Source of the DNA: Sycon ciliatum
Lineage: Eukaryota; Porifera; Calcarea; Leucosolenida; Sycettidae
Direction of reading: 5' to 3'
DNA: 64,000 bases
Assembly (NCBI RefSeq): GCF_964019385.1
Contig: NC_088651.1
Coordinates: 7,067,645-7,131,644, forward strand
Of the stretch, positions 11,235 through 23,300 are shown piece by piece. Position 1 is the stretch's first letter. Each line of letters begins with the position of its first letter. The notes below the pieces were generated by a model. That model had not been told where the DNA came from. It was given only the letters and a program-made list of their open reading frames with translations, and made no database searches. Both the position numbers and the translations under genes were made by a program.

Positions 11235-12485
11235 ATGGCTGATGAACCTCCTCCGAAAAAACGGTTTGGCAGTGCAGGTGCTGCCGAGATCAAAACTTTG
11301 TTGAAACAATCAACACCGGCTGCTACAGCGTCAGCCACATCGTACTGGATACGAGTTTTCGATACTTACTGTAAAGAGAGCAGTATTGGTGCTGCGCTTG
11401 ATTTCTCTTCAGTCAGCGCACCGGAGCTGGCGGATGCCCTAGAAAAGTTCTACGCTAACGTCCGTAAACAGGACTTTTCTGAGTACAAGCGAAATTCCTT
11501 GCTTGCAGCTCGATCCGCAATCCATCGACAAGTCACAAATCATCAGCCAATAGTGAACATTTTCACCGATGGAGCATTCCAGGGGGCGAACAAGGTTTTG
11601 GACGCTGTGTTGAAGGAGAAGAAGCGAGAAGGCCGGGAACCAGCAGTTCAACATAAGCGTCCGATCAGCGATAGGGACTGGGAGAAGATGAGTGAGTACT
11701 TCGCAGATACTGACACTTCATGCGACCCGCGGAAGCTATCGATGTATGTTTGGTTCCAGATATCGTCGCATTTCTGCTTGAGAGGTGGCGAAATCCAGGC
11801 TAAAACTGAGAAAGCAGGACCTCAGCTTTGAAGGCGAAGGCGACAATGTCCATATAACGCTTTCTACCGACTTCATGAGTAAAAATCACCGCGGTGGAAT
11901 AAAAGGAACTGAGACAACATCATCTGGCTGCATCAAGGACCCACGGCAGGTGAGGATCATCAAGCGCTACGACAGTCAGGGAATTTTCTAGAACCGCCCC
12001 AACCAGTTTTCGACCGGTTGAAATTGTTGGCGACCAGTTGAAAAGTTACAAATCAGTTCCAACCGCCCGTACCTTCTGTGGGTGAATGGAGCTGCTTATA
12101 TCTTTGCTACACTCCAGCACCAAGAAATCTGTTAAGTTGCTGTCGAGTGCCATATTTGGGTTGTATTTTGAAAAAAATTCCGCGGGGGACCTCCGGACCC
12201 CCCCCCCCCCCCCACTCTTCATTGGACCGTAACCGGTTGGAAATTCGTTCTAGAATATACCCTGCTGTCGAAGATCCACCCAGACGTTGACAGGCTGTTT
12301 CAGCGAGCTGCGTGCTCACCAGGTATGATACTCTCTAGCGATTTGCCTTGCTGGTTTTTCAAAAGCCCGCTCTCCCATAATAAGTTAGACTCCATGACGA
12401 AGATGATTTCAGAAGCCGCTGGCCTTTCTTATTCCTATACCAACCACTGTCTGCGTGCTACGAGCATTACTCACATGAAACGCTG
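11235..12485 (+). pseudogene. Crypton-type tyrosine recombinase / KIAA1958-like relic
   Basis: The best frame starts at the ATG 11235 (MADEPPPKKRFGSAG) and runs about 190 codons through KRNSLLAARSAIHRQ, NIFTDGAF, VLKEKKREGREPA and FCLRGGEIQAK. This is the pattern of KIAA1958/ZMYM2-like (DUF3504) proteins derived from Crypton recombinases. LRGGE would carry the first catalytic Arg. The reading then shifts frame: KLRKQDLSFEGEG and DFMSKNHRGGIKG continue in another frame to 11991. After a damaged stretch with a C-run, a third block encodes YTNHCLRATSIT, the HxxR catalytic box, and stops at 12484-12486. The C-terminal catalytic Tyr region is not seen. At least one frameshift and several stops make it a pseudogene, though its promoter looks intact. 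It could be a decayed Crypton or a degenerate host gene copy. Confidence 0.75.
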
Positions 12486-12486
12486 A

Positions 12487-14200
12487 CTGCTAGGTCCATA
12501 CCACCGAAAGAAAAACATGAGGAGTTAATGAACAGCGACAGAAGAGTCCTTCATGCAATATCTTCCACACTTGAGTCAACATTTTGTTCAAACATATGCT
12601 GAACTCAGTAGGCAGTTGTTGTCCTATAAACAGTCGAAAGTCTAGTAGGGAGTCGGATTAGGATCTAGTGATATATTTATGACTCTGCATACTGGGGGTT
12701 CCACTACCTATAGACACCTAGGGGCATGCCATCGGATTGTTTACAGGATTTAGACTGCATATTGGACTACAGACTTCCTACCGAGTCCAACACTTATACA
12801 CCACAAGGCTGCCTACCTGTGCACAATGAATGACAGATGGCTCACAAACATGGCTGCTGGTGAGAGAGCGTGTCAATGCAGTCCTGCATCCTGGAACACA
12901 CCCTCACATGACCATGTGGCCATGGGAAGGAAACAAAGAGAGAAAATTAATGCAAAGCGTTAGGATTATGTGCATGCCAAAAAAGCATTACCCTCATCCA
13001 TCAGAAAAGGACTTATCTGAAACCAATATGCCATCCAGAAAGGTATGTGAAATACAGGCAATGCACACAACAGAGCTAACACAGGAAGTCGCAGTTACAA
13101 CGGATCATGGCGAACATTGAGTAGGCAGAATTTGGTTGCACTGTTCATCGCTTTGAAGCAAGGATCTTGCACGACCGTCTAAGGAGATGGTTATATTTGG
13201 TTTCTATGGCCATGGAGTTATTGCCCATACAGCTCATGCAGTTGCCAAGTTTCCATCCTTCTTATGTAAGGTGAGCATTCTTGAGTTAGTCAATCAGTTC
13301 TGATGGTAGTTTTAGCCTTAGTTCTTATTTACTTTGGTTAGAAGTTTTAGCAACAAATTTTGTATGCGAATTAGGTCATCTCCAGCTGATGTATCTACTG
13401 GAGGTCGGCAGCATTAAAATTTTAGTTCACTGATTAGATTTTGTTTCTGCTGCAGGTCACCTTTGATACTTCTTAGTTCGGTTTCAATAATTAATATTTA
13501 GATTCAGATTCCAGTTCTGTGTAATATCCATCAATACGACAGAACGAGTACAGACACTTTAGTATCAGGTTTAGAAGTCAGTCAGTTTAAATTATTGGGA
13601 AATCATGAAAAGCAGATACAGAAAGCATAAAATAATATGAAAAGCAAACATTTAGCATAGTTTACAGAGTCCTGATTTAGGTTTAGGTTGATGTATTAGG
13701 TTGACATAGATCAACATTAGCCACGACGTCATTATCCTATGTAGATGGAACCATAACACACCATGCAACACGAGGCGGAATCATCACTTCCACCACCCAA
13801 CAGACCTACATAAGCTGTATGGACAGATAGCCTCTAAGGCGATGCAACAATCGCTATTAAATTTCCAGGAACCTGAACAATGCCAAAACAGTTTTTTGGC
13901 GAAGCAATCCCTGCTTCATCACCGAGAATCACCTGCGTGAAGCGAGTTACAAGTGCCCATATCCTGTGCTATCTTCCGTCTATTGATTGGCTTGAACAAA
14001 ACTTCAATGCAAACTACAGTTTTACAGCCCACACACCCTACTTAGCATGCTGTCCAACCGTCCTGATTTAAGCAGGACAGTCCTGCTTTGGACCAAAACA
14101 TTTGTGTACAATTACATGGGAGGCAATTGCCTTGGGATACATTTTCTATAGGTGTCCTGCTTTGGAAATGTGGCAAGGTTGGACAGTCTGACTTAGTAAA
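12487..14200. other. Intergenic, no gene seen
   Basis: AT-rich unique sequence. A weak inverted pair, CTGTCCAACC (near 14050) and GGTTGGACAG (near 14180), may bound a 140 bp MITE with CCTGCTTTGGA motifs. No coding exon recognised. Confidence 0.4.
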
Positions 14201-14448
14201 GACGTTTAGCAATGCGAAAGTTCGAAAGAAAATTTGAGTCTGGGAATGAGTGCAGAAAAAAGCTCGAAACTTCGAAAACTTGGACGCGAAGTTGCAGTGA
14301 TTTGCGAAAGTAACTTTCTCTTTTCTCGGTACGCATTTGACTACAGGGAGTAGTAATTTTACAGCCCCTGCTTGAGACTGAGCTGCATATACGGTACGGT
14401 ACTACAAGATTCAAATAACTTCGAGAAAAAGTCATTTCGCATTGCTAA

Positions 14449-15263
14449 GGCCGATTCCACACTACGCCGAAAGTGGCTTTGCCTTGAAGGCATAAAGTGG
14501 CTTATAAAGTGAAGCTGCATTCACACCTACACGTGTCGATCACGGGACTTTGCTTTGAAGGTTAGACTGTGAGGCTTTCCTGTACTTGATCTAGCAACGG
14601 CGGTACAGGTAGTGGAGATCGAGAGGCTCTTTGTTGGTAGAAATCCTCGAATATCACCCATTTTCGCGTGCCAAATCTTGAAATTTGACCACGCTGTGTA
14701 GGCGGATTCCAGATCATAGGTCGAATATTTTGTCAACCTCGCCAACAGGCATTCCGGTGGCAGTTTTCTTTGTGTACGTCTCGTACAGTCCTTTCGCCTT
14801 CGTTTTCATGTTGTCGATTTTGGAATGGACGATCGACGCAGTAAAGATTGCCTCCTCCCGGAGCTGTTCAGCAAACAAATTCAGCTTGATGGCGATCTCC
14901 TCCGGCGTAGCTCCTGCGAACTGTACCGCCCGGAGGTCGCCTCAAATGTCCGTTCCAAAGCTCGATCAGCTTGCCCTCAAGCTCCTGGCTAAACATGACC
15001 CTAGGCATTGTTGACAGCTCACAACTCACCAGAACTGAAAGATACGACAGGAAACAAATTCGGAAAAATCGAAAGGCTGAAGAAAAGTCAGAAAAGTGTC
15101 CTGAAAAAGTAAAAAGTTGCCTTGAAAGAGGGTGCTGGTGTTGCTTTGTAGACAAGCACTTTTCACTTTCGCGCGTTTCTCAAAGTGATTGCCATGGCAA
15201 CTTGCCTGAAAAGTGCCTGAAAATGGCTTTTTAGACAGGATTTGGTGTAGTGTGGAATCGGCC
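14449..15263 (-). mobile_element. PIF/Harbinger-like element
   Basis: Perfect 17 bp inverted repeats GGCCGATTCCACACTAC (14449-14465, 15247-15263), flanked by TAA (14446-14448, 15264-15266). A 3 bp TWA target duplication and GGCC ends are diagnostic of PIF/Harbinger. The minus strand carries a degraded Myb/SANT-like gene, the second protein of this superfamily. No DDE transposase is present, so the copy is non-autonomous. Confidence 0.85.
14527..15008 (-). pseudogene. Harbinger Myb/SANT-like protein relic
   Basis: On the minus strand the ATG at 15008 starts MPRVMFSQELEGKLIELW, a Myb/SANT-like N-terminus. The frame is then lost. A second frame gives GATPEEIAIKLNLFAEQLRE and NMKTKAKGLYETYTKK, ending FDL; a third resumes with ESAYTAWSNFKIWHAKMGDI. 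Together they read as one SANT/trihelix-type DNA-binding protein broken by about two frameshifts. Such proteins assist Harbinger transposase in DNA binding and nuclear import. The location inside TAA-flanked Harbinger ends supports the assignment. Confidence 0.7.
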
Positions 15264-15356
15264 TAAACCTCACAAGTTTTCTTTTTCGAAACAGATTTTC
15301 GCGAAATATCACCACCACAAAAAGTTCGAATTTTCGCATTGCTAAACGTCCTTAGT

Positions 15357-16808
15357 GTCTGTGCAAACGCAAAATGCAGCTACGAAAGAGCAGTGATAAG
15401 AAGAACAAAGTCATTGGTCTAACAAGGGTACTGTACCTGAACGAAAGGAGAGCATTAATTTTCTTTCAGCAATGGATATCTTGAGCTCCAAAGGTTCTGG
15501 CCGCAAACCATCCGAACGGTACGAGAGCGGTACGGTGTTTGTAAACTACAAGCTGATACGAGTGGCGCACCCGCAGGGCAAACTTAGTGTTCGCAATAGC
15601 AAGCGGTATAACACACCATGTTCTCTACAAAACAGAAAGAACGCTCTCTTTAGTAGGTACCGTAGTATGGTTGTGCTTGTAGAAACGGTAGCTGGCTAGT
15701 GTGAGGAACAAAGTGGTCAAGTAGGACACCAGAATCCCCTAATGACATAAGGGAGATAGTTGGTTGGTTGGTTTTTATTTCAGTCAACCAAGGAAATGCT
15801 CACCTCGTGGAAAATGTAAAAGAAGAATCCAGGAGTTTTCCAATGCCACACTGCGCATGCGCACCGAGCCCCTCGATACACTCATTGGCAGCAAAGAAAA
15901 AGAGCAAGACAACTGAAGACAACACCGAATCATTACAGGGCAGTATTTCAATTATTACAGCCAACCAGGACAAAGAAGTAATGTTTCGTTATGCTGGCAG
16001 GAAGATTCCCATAACGCGTAAAAGAAGCAAGGCCGGTGAAGAATACAGAACACGTGGTGAAGGAGATGAATTCCAAGTTAGTTTTACCTTCTTTGCTTGC
16101 CGGGGTGCTCCAGTGGAGAGACTTGCCGACAATACGCAATAGTTGAAATCTTTCAAAATAAGCCTCCTGACTGTATCTCATCTTTGCTCTGTATACACCT
16201 ATCAAATGCTAGCCGGGATATACAGTGTTTCGGAATAGCGTCAAACTTTAGCAATTGGAGAAGGACATTACGTGCTTCCTTCCAAACAACAACAACGACG
16301 AATGGAACGTGTTCACGATCTGCAAGTGTTAGTTGATTCAACACGGCGCGGCCTCGCTTGCGAGCGAAAGCAGCTGCTAGCAAAGTTCGAGTGTGAACCT
16401 TGACCTCACCCAGCCTACGATTCTCGCAAGCGTCCAACGGCACTGGCTCATCCCAGTCTAGCAGTAGACCTCATACAGTCATAGCCGCGTGTTCTAACAC
16501 CAGTAACAGTAACAGTGATTCTACACTCCCTTCATCATGTACAGTGCTCGCTAATGCTCCATCATGTAGATCTACAGACAGTGCTTGCTAATGCTCCATC
16601 ATGTAGATCTACAGTGCTTGCTAATGTATGAGGAAGAACATCGCGGTCTGGTAACAGTAGGTGTGAACTTTGGAATGGGGCGATCAGCGACGGACACGTC
16701 GACGCGTCGTTAGGACGTGGCACAGCGCACGACCGGCCGGTCGACCGCCTGTACAGGGAATGCCACGAGACAACAACAACAACAACTACCGGTACAGCAG
16801 TTACTACA
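15357..16808. other. Intergenic, no identifiable gene
   Basis: Open frames exist, for example 15768-16142 on the plus strand, but none shows a family motif or clear splice context. Two copies of a CATGTAGATCTACAG motif lie at about 16562-16618. Confidence 0.4.
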
Positions 16809-16810
16809 TA

Positions 16811-17202
16811 CCGTATTTCCACAAATAGAAGGCCGGTCTACTATTTTTTCAACCTCGTCCTAACCCGACCTTATAATCGAGGACGGTCTTGTATTCGAGG
16901 ACGGTCTTTTATTCTTTCAACCCAGTTTGACCCCCCCCCCCCCCCCCCGGTCTTCTATTTCTCGCCACACAGTTTTACCCCCGTTCTTCCATTTTCTTCT
17001 ACACAGTTTGAGCACGGTCTTCTATTTTTTCCCACAGTTGGAGCACGGTCTTCTATTTTTAACACAAGAACAAAGACTCATTTAGTAGGCCCGGTCTTCT
17101 AATCGGAGACGGTCTTTTATTTTTTCAATCGCCCCCTGCCCCGGCCTTGTATACGAGGAAGGCGTCGTATACGAGGACGGCCTTTTATTTGCGGAAATAC
17201 GG
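16811..17202. mobile_element. 392 bp MITE, CCGTATTTCC ends, TA target
   Basis: Inverted ends CCGTATTTCCACAAATAGAA and the complement of CCGTATTTCCGCAAATAAAA, flanked by TA. The interior repeats GGTCTTCTATTTTT and CGAGGACGG motifs and holds a run of C. Non-coding. Confidence 0.85.
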
Positions 17203-17204
17203 TA

Positions 17205-18980
17205 TACCTGCTTGAGTCGATTGCTCGTCTGCTAGCACTATATGCAGACCGCAGACAAACAAACTACTTTTAGAAGATTCTAGAATGTGGCGGGCAGTAG
17301 GCAGTACGCCAGCAGACTGGGCTCATTACCGACATCCGTAGATCTCTACACCTCGAGCGATGCGGCCCGATCGACCGAATAGTTATCGCTGACTCGTCGA
17401 AACATAACCCTGCGGAGGCGCCTAGGATCAACTGAGTAGCTATCAAGTATCATCGAAACGCAAGCCATGCAGGGATCAGCTGGCACACGAAGGAATGAAA
17501 ATCAGTCGTGATCTGCTCTTCCTAAAACGCAACACTAATGCTTTATCTGTTTATCAAAGACACAAGACAGTATGGAAACGTCCAGGAGTCCATCCAACTC
17601 GCCACAGCGCCTATACATCCATGCTTTCCGATCTCGTCACGCAATACAGCAACACAGCGGCAGGCTGCTATCACAGAAAACCTTAACCCTGATATACGCT
17701 TTGCAGCTCACACGTGCGGCATTCTGAACTGTCTTGCCAATATTGTCTGTGAAAGTAGGATTTTGGGATTTGCCACATCCGTGGTAATATCCGAAGAAGG
17801 TGGCTGCTCCTCATGAGCTCAGGATGGAACTCTCGCTTCCGACACTTGACTGACGTGCGACCTCACGAGATGCACACGAGAAGCACGTCGAACCTTCCAA
17901 TCGGCAAGCTGGCAAGAAGCACCCTCCCGCTGATTACACAGTGCCGGGGCAAGTAGTTGAGTTTTGAAGCGTTTCACAGCTTTCAAGCTTGTGCTTGTAG
18001 ACAGAAGCACAATCATGCAGTTGGGCGTAGATCTACGAGCTGCCCAGGCCTCACCACCACTGCCGTTTCTGTGCTGCCATCTCTATACATACGTATGTAG
18101 TCTACATTGTATAGTATAGTGTATATGTGCATATTCACATGGCCTTAGGTTTGTGGTTTTCAAAAAAGAGAAAAAAAGAAAGCTGAATTCATGGAAAGAA
18201 AGCCCTGGTGAGACTCACTACAAATAATTCACTGTGGCATTCGTCGAATGATGAAGTCTTGTGCATACCGGTACTGAAAATGTAGATCTACATTATAACG
18301 TGTAGCAGATGTTATAGGCTGAATTCTTTCTCATCCTGCACGAGGGGTTTCGGTCTTGATGTGATCTCGACATCTCGTCAGCGTACATGACCAACAAAGA
18401 GGCACTTCCAACAATCCTTGGCCAAACACACTTGCCCAAAGGTCGATGCACACAAACGTTCGTTTGGGTAACTTTTAGAATTTGCGGTGGAGAGATACAC
18501 AAAACTGAAGCCAGAGCCGATGTACCTATTCCATGACGTACATGTATGACGTATGTGGGAATTACCTGTCGGTAGTAGGTCTACATGATTGTACATGTAC
18601 ATATATTGAAATTTCACTTTAAAGTATCATCAAGAGTCCATCAAGACTGTTTATGGACTCTTGGTATCATGTATCAAGCATGCATATGTAGTGTCTACTA
18701 CGTGTAGCATCATGACCATGCATGATGACCCCCTTTTCATTGGCTAGAGCCACGTGATTGTGAATAAATAAAATTAATAAAATTAATGACTTTTAAAAGT
18801 CTTTCAAGAGTAGATCCCGACGTGAGCCGCATGTCACTCGCGTTGTTTCCGTTGTACAAGCTGGCCCTGGCCTGATACAATCATGTAGATGGTAGAATCT
18901 ACGTGCGACTCCTTTCTAATTCTTTGTACAGCGTTTTTATGGGCAAGAAATTAGTTACTTGTGTAGTAGATCTACGCATT
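17205..18980. other. Intergenic, GTAGATCTAC-rich, no gene seen
   Basis: No coding exon recognised. The palindrome GTAGATCTAC and close variants recur many times between about 16.6 and 19.1 kb, a possible short dispersed element or site. Confidence 0.45.
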
Positions 18981-19206
18981 AGAGAGTTTACGCTTCACGT
19001 TCTTTCAACTTCCAACGTGAGAAAAAACGTGCATTGAAACGCTTTTTTCCACTGTGAGTTGGCTAGTGTGTAGATCTACCGGTAGTAGATCTAATACTAC
19101 GTAGTAGCTCTGTACTGTCGCGTTGAAATCTCACGTTGTAACGTGAGGTGCGCTATTTTGGCCGTAAGATCTCACGTTTAAAATGGAAAAAACGTGAAAT
19201 GTAAAA
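18981..19206 (+). mobile_element. MITE family A, copy 2
   Basis: Aligns with the reverse complement of 9561-9740, including AGAGAGTTTAC, CAACGTGAG, GTGAGTTG and TCGCGTTGAAAT. It differs by about 45 bp of GTAGATCTAC-type sequence inserted near 19062-19107. It ends about 230 bp upstream of the kinase gene start. Confidence 0.7.
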
Positions 19207-19438
19207 TCGGTAGCTCACCAACGCACATGGCCGGTGGTTAGTACTGGTTACCGTTGCCTTGTTACATCCATGTTTGTACATGACATTTTTTACTGGCAAC
19301 ACATTGCAGATTAGTTTTTCTTGGGGTGGTGCCGGTAGGCGGCAGATCGGTTTGTTTCCCCTCGGCGCAGTAGCTGGCCACCCACACTAGCCCCAGTAGC
19401 CTGCTTGATGGTTTGAGTAGCGGACAAGGTCAATCGTC

Positions 19439-20386
19439 ATGGCGGCCTCTGCGAACGGAGATCTCCTGCGCGACCTGGGCCTACCTTACCAATCCGTTGT
19501 CGACCTTGGCAATGTTGCAGTCGATCCCAACCAAGAACTCGGACGAGGCTCGGATGCTGCTGTGTATCGTGTCCAATGGCATGGCGTAGATATCGCACTC
19601 AAAGTCCTCCACGGTCTGCTCATTCAGCCGGGTAATGTTGGTCGTCGAGAACTCATTCTTCGCTTTGGTCAGGAAATACTACGATTGTCGAAGCTCCACC
19701 ACCCGAATTTGTGCCAACTGGTGGGCATTGCTCGGGTCGGTCACTCGCCGGCTCTAGCGGTGGAGTTGTTGGAGCGAACACTGGAGCAATGTAGTATCGG
19801 AGATGGCAGAGAGCCAGAGCCTCAGCTGTTGTCTTATCTTGCTGATACAGCAGCTGCACTGCGCTACCTGCACTCCTTGCGAATTATACATCGTGACTTG
19901 GCTCCCAAGAACATCTTGGTGCGCAATGGAGTTGCGAAAGTATGTGATTTCGGCGTGGCACGCTGCTTACACCCCGAAGGACCTCGCCAGGAGCTGCAAG
20001 AAGCAGCAAGGATGACAGCGTGCCCAGGTACGATGTTGTTCATGCCGCCCGAAGCACTGCTTGAACGAGCGGAGTATGATGAAGCTTTAGATATCTTCTC
20101 CTTCGGTGTATGTCTGCTGAGCGTATGGACAGGCAAACTGCCGTCAACGGAATTGTTCATTGCTGACCGAAACAGAACTGTTGTACAGGCGGACGGTAGG
20201 AGTCGACGAGAGCCTATTCCTGAGTTTGAGCGCAGGAGTTTTGACCTGGAGCTCATGGCGGAGGGTCACCCTCTGAAGCCGACGGTTCTTCGTTGCCTGC
20301 GGAACCAGGCATGCGACCGTCCTACAGCTGAGGAGATTCACGATGTTGTCAAGTCAGCTGCTCGTCTAGCTAGCGATATGAATTCA
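19439..20386 (+). CDS. Exon 1: tyrosine-kinase-like (TKL) catalytic domain
   Basis: 316 codons ending at TCA|GTAAGT. All kinase landmarks are present: Gly loop ELGRGSDAAVYRV (33-45), Lys55 in IALKVL, C-helix Glu79 in GQEIL, catalytic loop HRDLAPKN (151-158) with Asp153 and Asn158, Mg-binding DFG (170-172), PPE (204-206) for APE, Asp218 in ALDIFSFGV, and the closing Arg294 in CDRPTAEEI. The domain therefore looks catalytically competent. HRDLAPKN and the short, single-exon domain suggest the TKL group; the exact family is not recognised. Two acidic/hydrophobic N-terminal stretches (RDLGLPYQSVVDLG) precede the Gly loop. Confidence 0.9.
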
Positions 20387-23300
20387 GTAAGTACAATCTG
20401 TAGTGATTTCAGGCTCCGCTGCATAACGAACGTAGACTCTACTCTGAATGAAAACAACGCAGTGAGCATGTTTTCATGCCCCTCATGAGAAGTTGCCGCA
20501 GAGGTCCTGTACAATCTACAAGTCTTGTCTTCAAAAGTAAGAAAATGGTCATTGGTGTCAACTTACGGTTGTATAAAGAGACTTGTTTTTCAACCATGGG
20601 AGAACACAGGATCTGGTAGGGTTGTGTGTGTGTGTGGGGGGGGGGGGGTGGAGATGTACTGGTCCCACAGAGATACTGTAGCCGTACGATTAGTGCCACT
20701 GGGCTGGGGCACTATTCTTCAATGTCCATCACAGATGGGGCACTATTCAAGAGAGGGCACTATTTTTCAATGCTGGTACATTTACGTCATCCCGCATAAA
20801 AACAAAGAAGGCAAAGAAAAAGAGAGGCTAAAGTTTACTGTAAACTTTCACGACTCAATAAGGACTGTGATTTTTATCTGATACCACCAGTTCAATGACA
20901 TAGACACGGATTTTACCAAAAGAACACAAAACGTGCACATGCGCTTGGTTACAAGCCCGGGGGGGGGGGGACTACTGAAGAGGGGAAGTATTGTTTTCAC
21001 TGGCTCTTAGAGACTGGGGCACTATTCAAGAGAGGGCCTGAGTCGCGTGAGTACCGAATGGCACGTTTTGCGGCTTGGGTGCATGCATTGCGTGAACCCA
21101 TGTCAAGATGTTTTGAGGGGGGGGGGGGGGGGGGGGGTGGTTGCGCACCCGCAGTACACTTTACATTTGGTTACATTGGTGTGGAACTGAATTTCAGACG
21201 CCCAACAAATGTAGAGACTGGAAAGATTCAAGCAAAGCAGTATGGTAAATTATTGTTTTGAGTGTAAAGCCTGGTTCACACTAGGCCTACTGTAAATATA
21301 CAGCAATTCGGCAGCTATTTGATTTCGCCTATACTCGGTACCGACTCAAAACTCCAAAATTAAAGCACTGATGAAAATTTCTATTCGGCTTTGGTGTTGT
21401 ACTAGTATTAACCCCGTGCCGAAAATAAACCAATGCTGAAATGTCGAAAATCGTGAAATGCCCGAATTTTGCAGCGCCGAAACTTTGTACATTTACAGTA
21501 GTTTTCCGCCACTGACTTCGACCTGAAATCGGCCGACTGTGTTGGACGAGTCGAACTACCTGTTCACACGCAACGGCGAACGAGTTTGCCCATACATGTA
21601 GGTCTGTCTATGCACACGTGCACTTGGTACATAGCTCTGCTAGATAGTGCCAGACGCTTGAGCAGAACTGAGATCTTTTTACACGAGCCACAGAACCAAA
21701 ATGCTGGAAAGGCTGGCGTCTACAGTCCATTCATAAAAAGAGGGACTTCTAGCTTTTGGCCATAAATGATTCAAACTTTGAATTTTTTTAGCATTTTTCT
21801 GCAATCCCCTATGCAATCCTCTTCCATTTTTGTTTCTGAAGTCTATTTCTCCAAAAAGAAAGCCCTAACAAGAAAATGATTTTGGCCAGGTTTTGCCCCA
21901 AAAGCACTGAATTGGGAGAAACCATAAAAATCCAGGCCGTTTGACCCCGCCTGCAACAGAACACTGTACGGTTCGAACCCCAGTTCAGGTGCCCTTTTTG
22001 GACCTTTTTCCAATTTCCAATTTTGCAGCACTGCATTGTGTACGATAAAATCATGAAAAATCACCAAATACGGGAGCTCGCCAGAGCCAGAGACCATCTT
22101 TTTAAGAATGGACTGTAGTAGCGATCCAGTGCAGCCAGTTTACGATCTGCACCGACGCTCCCTGCTGTCACGGTGAAAAGCCGTCAGTGATTGGTTGGAG
22201 GTACGCTTCACCAGGTGCAAGCGCGGCAAATTTGGTCAAATATTGAGCAGTCGATGCTTGTCAGGGAAGGGGCGCTCCGCGGAGCCGGTGGTCCTGTTTA
22301 GAGAAAGAAATAGAGTTTTCATGGAATAGTCCAGCCTCATTTGTGCTGCAATAATGACCCCTCCACTGACAAGCAACAGAACAGCGATCAACTCCCACAC
22401 CTAAAACCTTCAGATCCCATTACTGTACATGAGCCTGGAGTCGAAGAGTCGTGCACGTAGTTCAAAGAGGCTGCACTCTTCTCCAATTAAGCAGTGTTTG
22501 AAATAAGCCATGTTCATACCAAAATCACTGTGTGGCAGTGCGACAGAGTCAAAACGAGTCGGCATTGAACAACGTTAGTGCTAAATTTCAGTGCACTCGC
22601 AGAAAATCTTCCCGATTTGGCCGACTATGCTTTCCAGAAACCAGATAATAACGAAATCGTACTTTCGTGGTCCTGTTGTGGAGGTTGTGTCCTGTCTGTA
22701 GGTTATACAAAATGCACCTTGTACAGACATTGCACACTGTGCTCCATTTACCTTGAACCTCTACACAAGTACATGCTGAGCATGACCATTCACTACGGTT
22801 CTCACATCGACACACCGTGCACACACCTCTTTTTGCACTCTGCAATACAGTTCTCGTTTCCCCGGCTGTAAAATCAAGATGGTGCATTCTTGAGAGACGG
22901 GGTGCTCTTGCAGTACTTAACGGCACACATGGTTGTTGATTCTGTGCACCATGTGCATGCATCTCTTTCCAATTTTCTAGATGCTGTTCGTCTGCTTTTA
23001 TGAACTCTATATTTTCACTGTTCCATGTATCCCCTTGTCTTCTACAGCCGCGGCGTGATCCCGTTTCCATGGCTACAGTCCTGTCTCAAATGAGTACACT
23101 CCTGAAGCATGTTCAAGAACAGCAGACAGCGATAGCTGAACTAGCAGCTAGGCAAGAGGAGACAAGGCTTCATGTTGCGGGCGTCAACGATCGTGTTGTC
23201 GCTATGGGCAGGGCGATGAACTCTGTTACTGGTAATGAATACGTAGCCGCCATTAGCCGACAGGTAAGAGACCTCGACGGTTCCTTGTCGATTTCCTTTC

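Larger units (their letters stand above)
14201..15350. mobile_element. Outer TIR element hosting a Harbinger insertion
   Basis: Perfect 19 bp terminal inverted repeats GACGTTTAGCAATGCGAAA / complement (14201-14219, 15332-15350). The interior is rich in TTCGAA motifs and has no transposase. A PIF/Harbinger element (14449-15263) is inserted inside, leaving about 335 bp of this element's own sequence. Superfamily not assigned; TTAG occurs on both sides but the duplication is unclear. Confidence 0.8.

Noticed and set aside
15768-16142. 124-codon open frame, plus strand
   Set aside because: No start context, splice context or recognisable motif; composition is not distinctive.
21958-21985. tRNA-like B box GGTTCGAACCCC inside the 21723-22115 MITE
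   Set aside because: No A box or cloverleaf around it; probably chance within the MITE.
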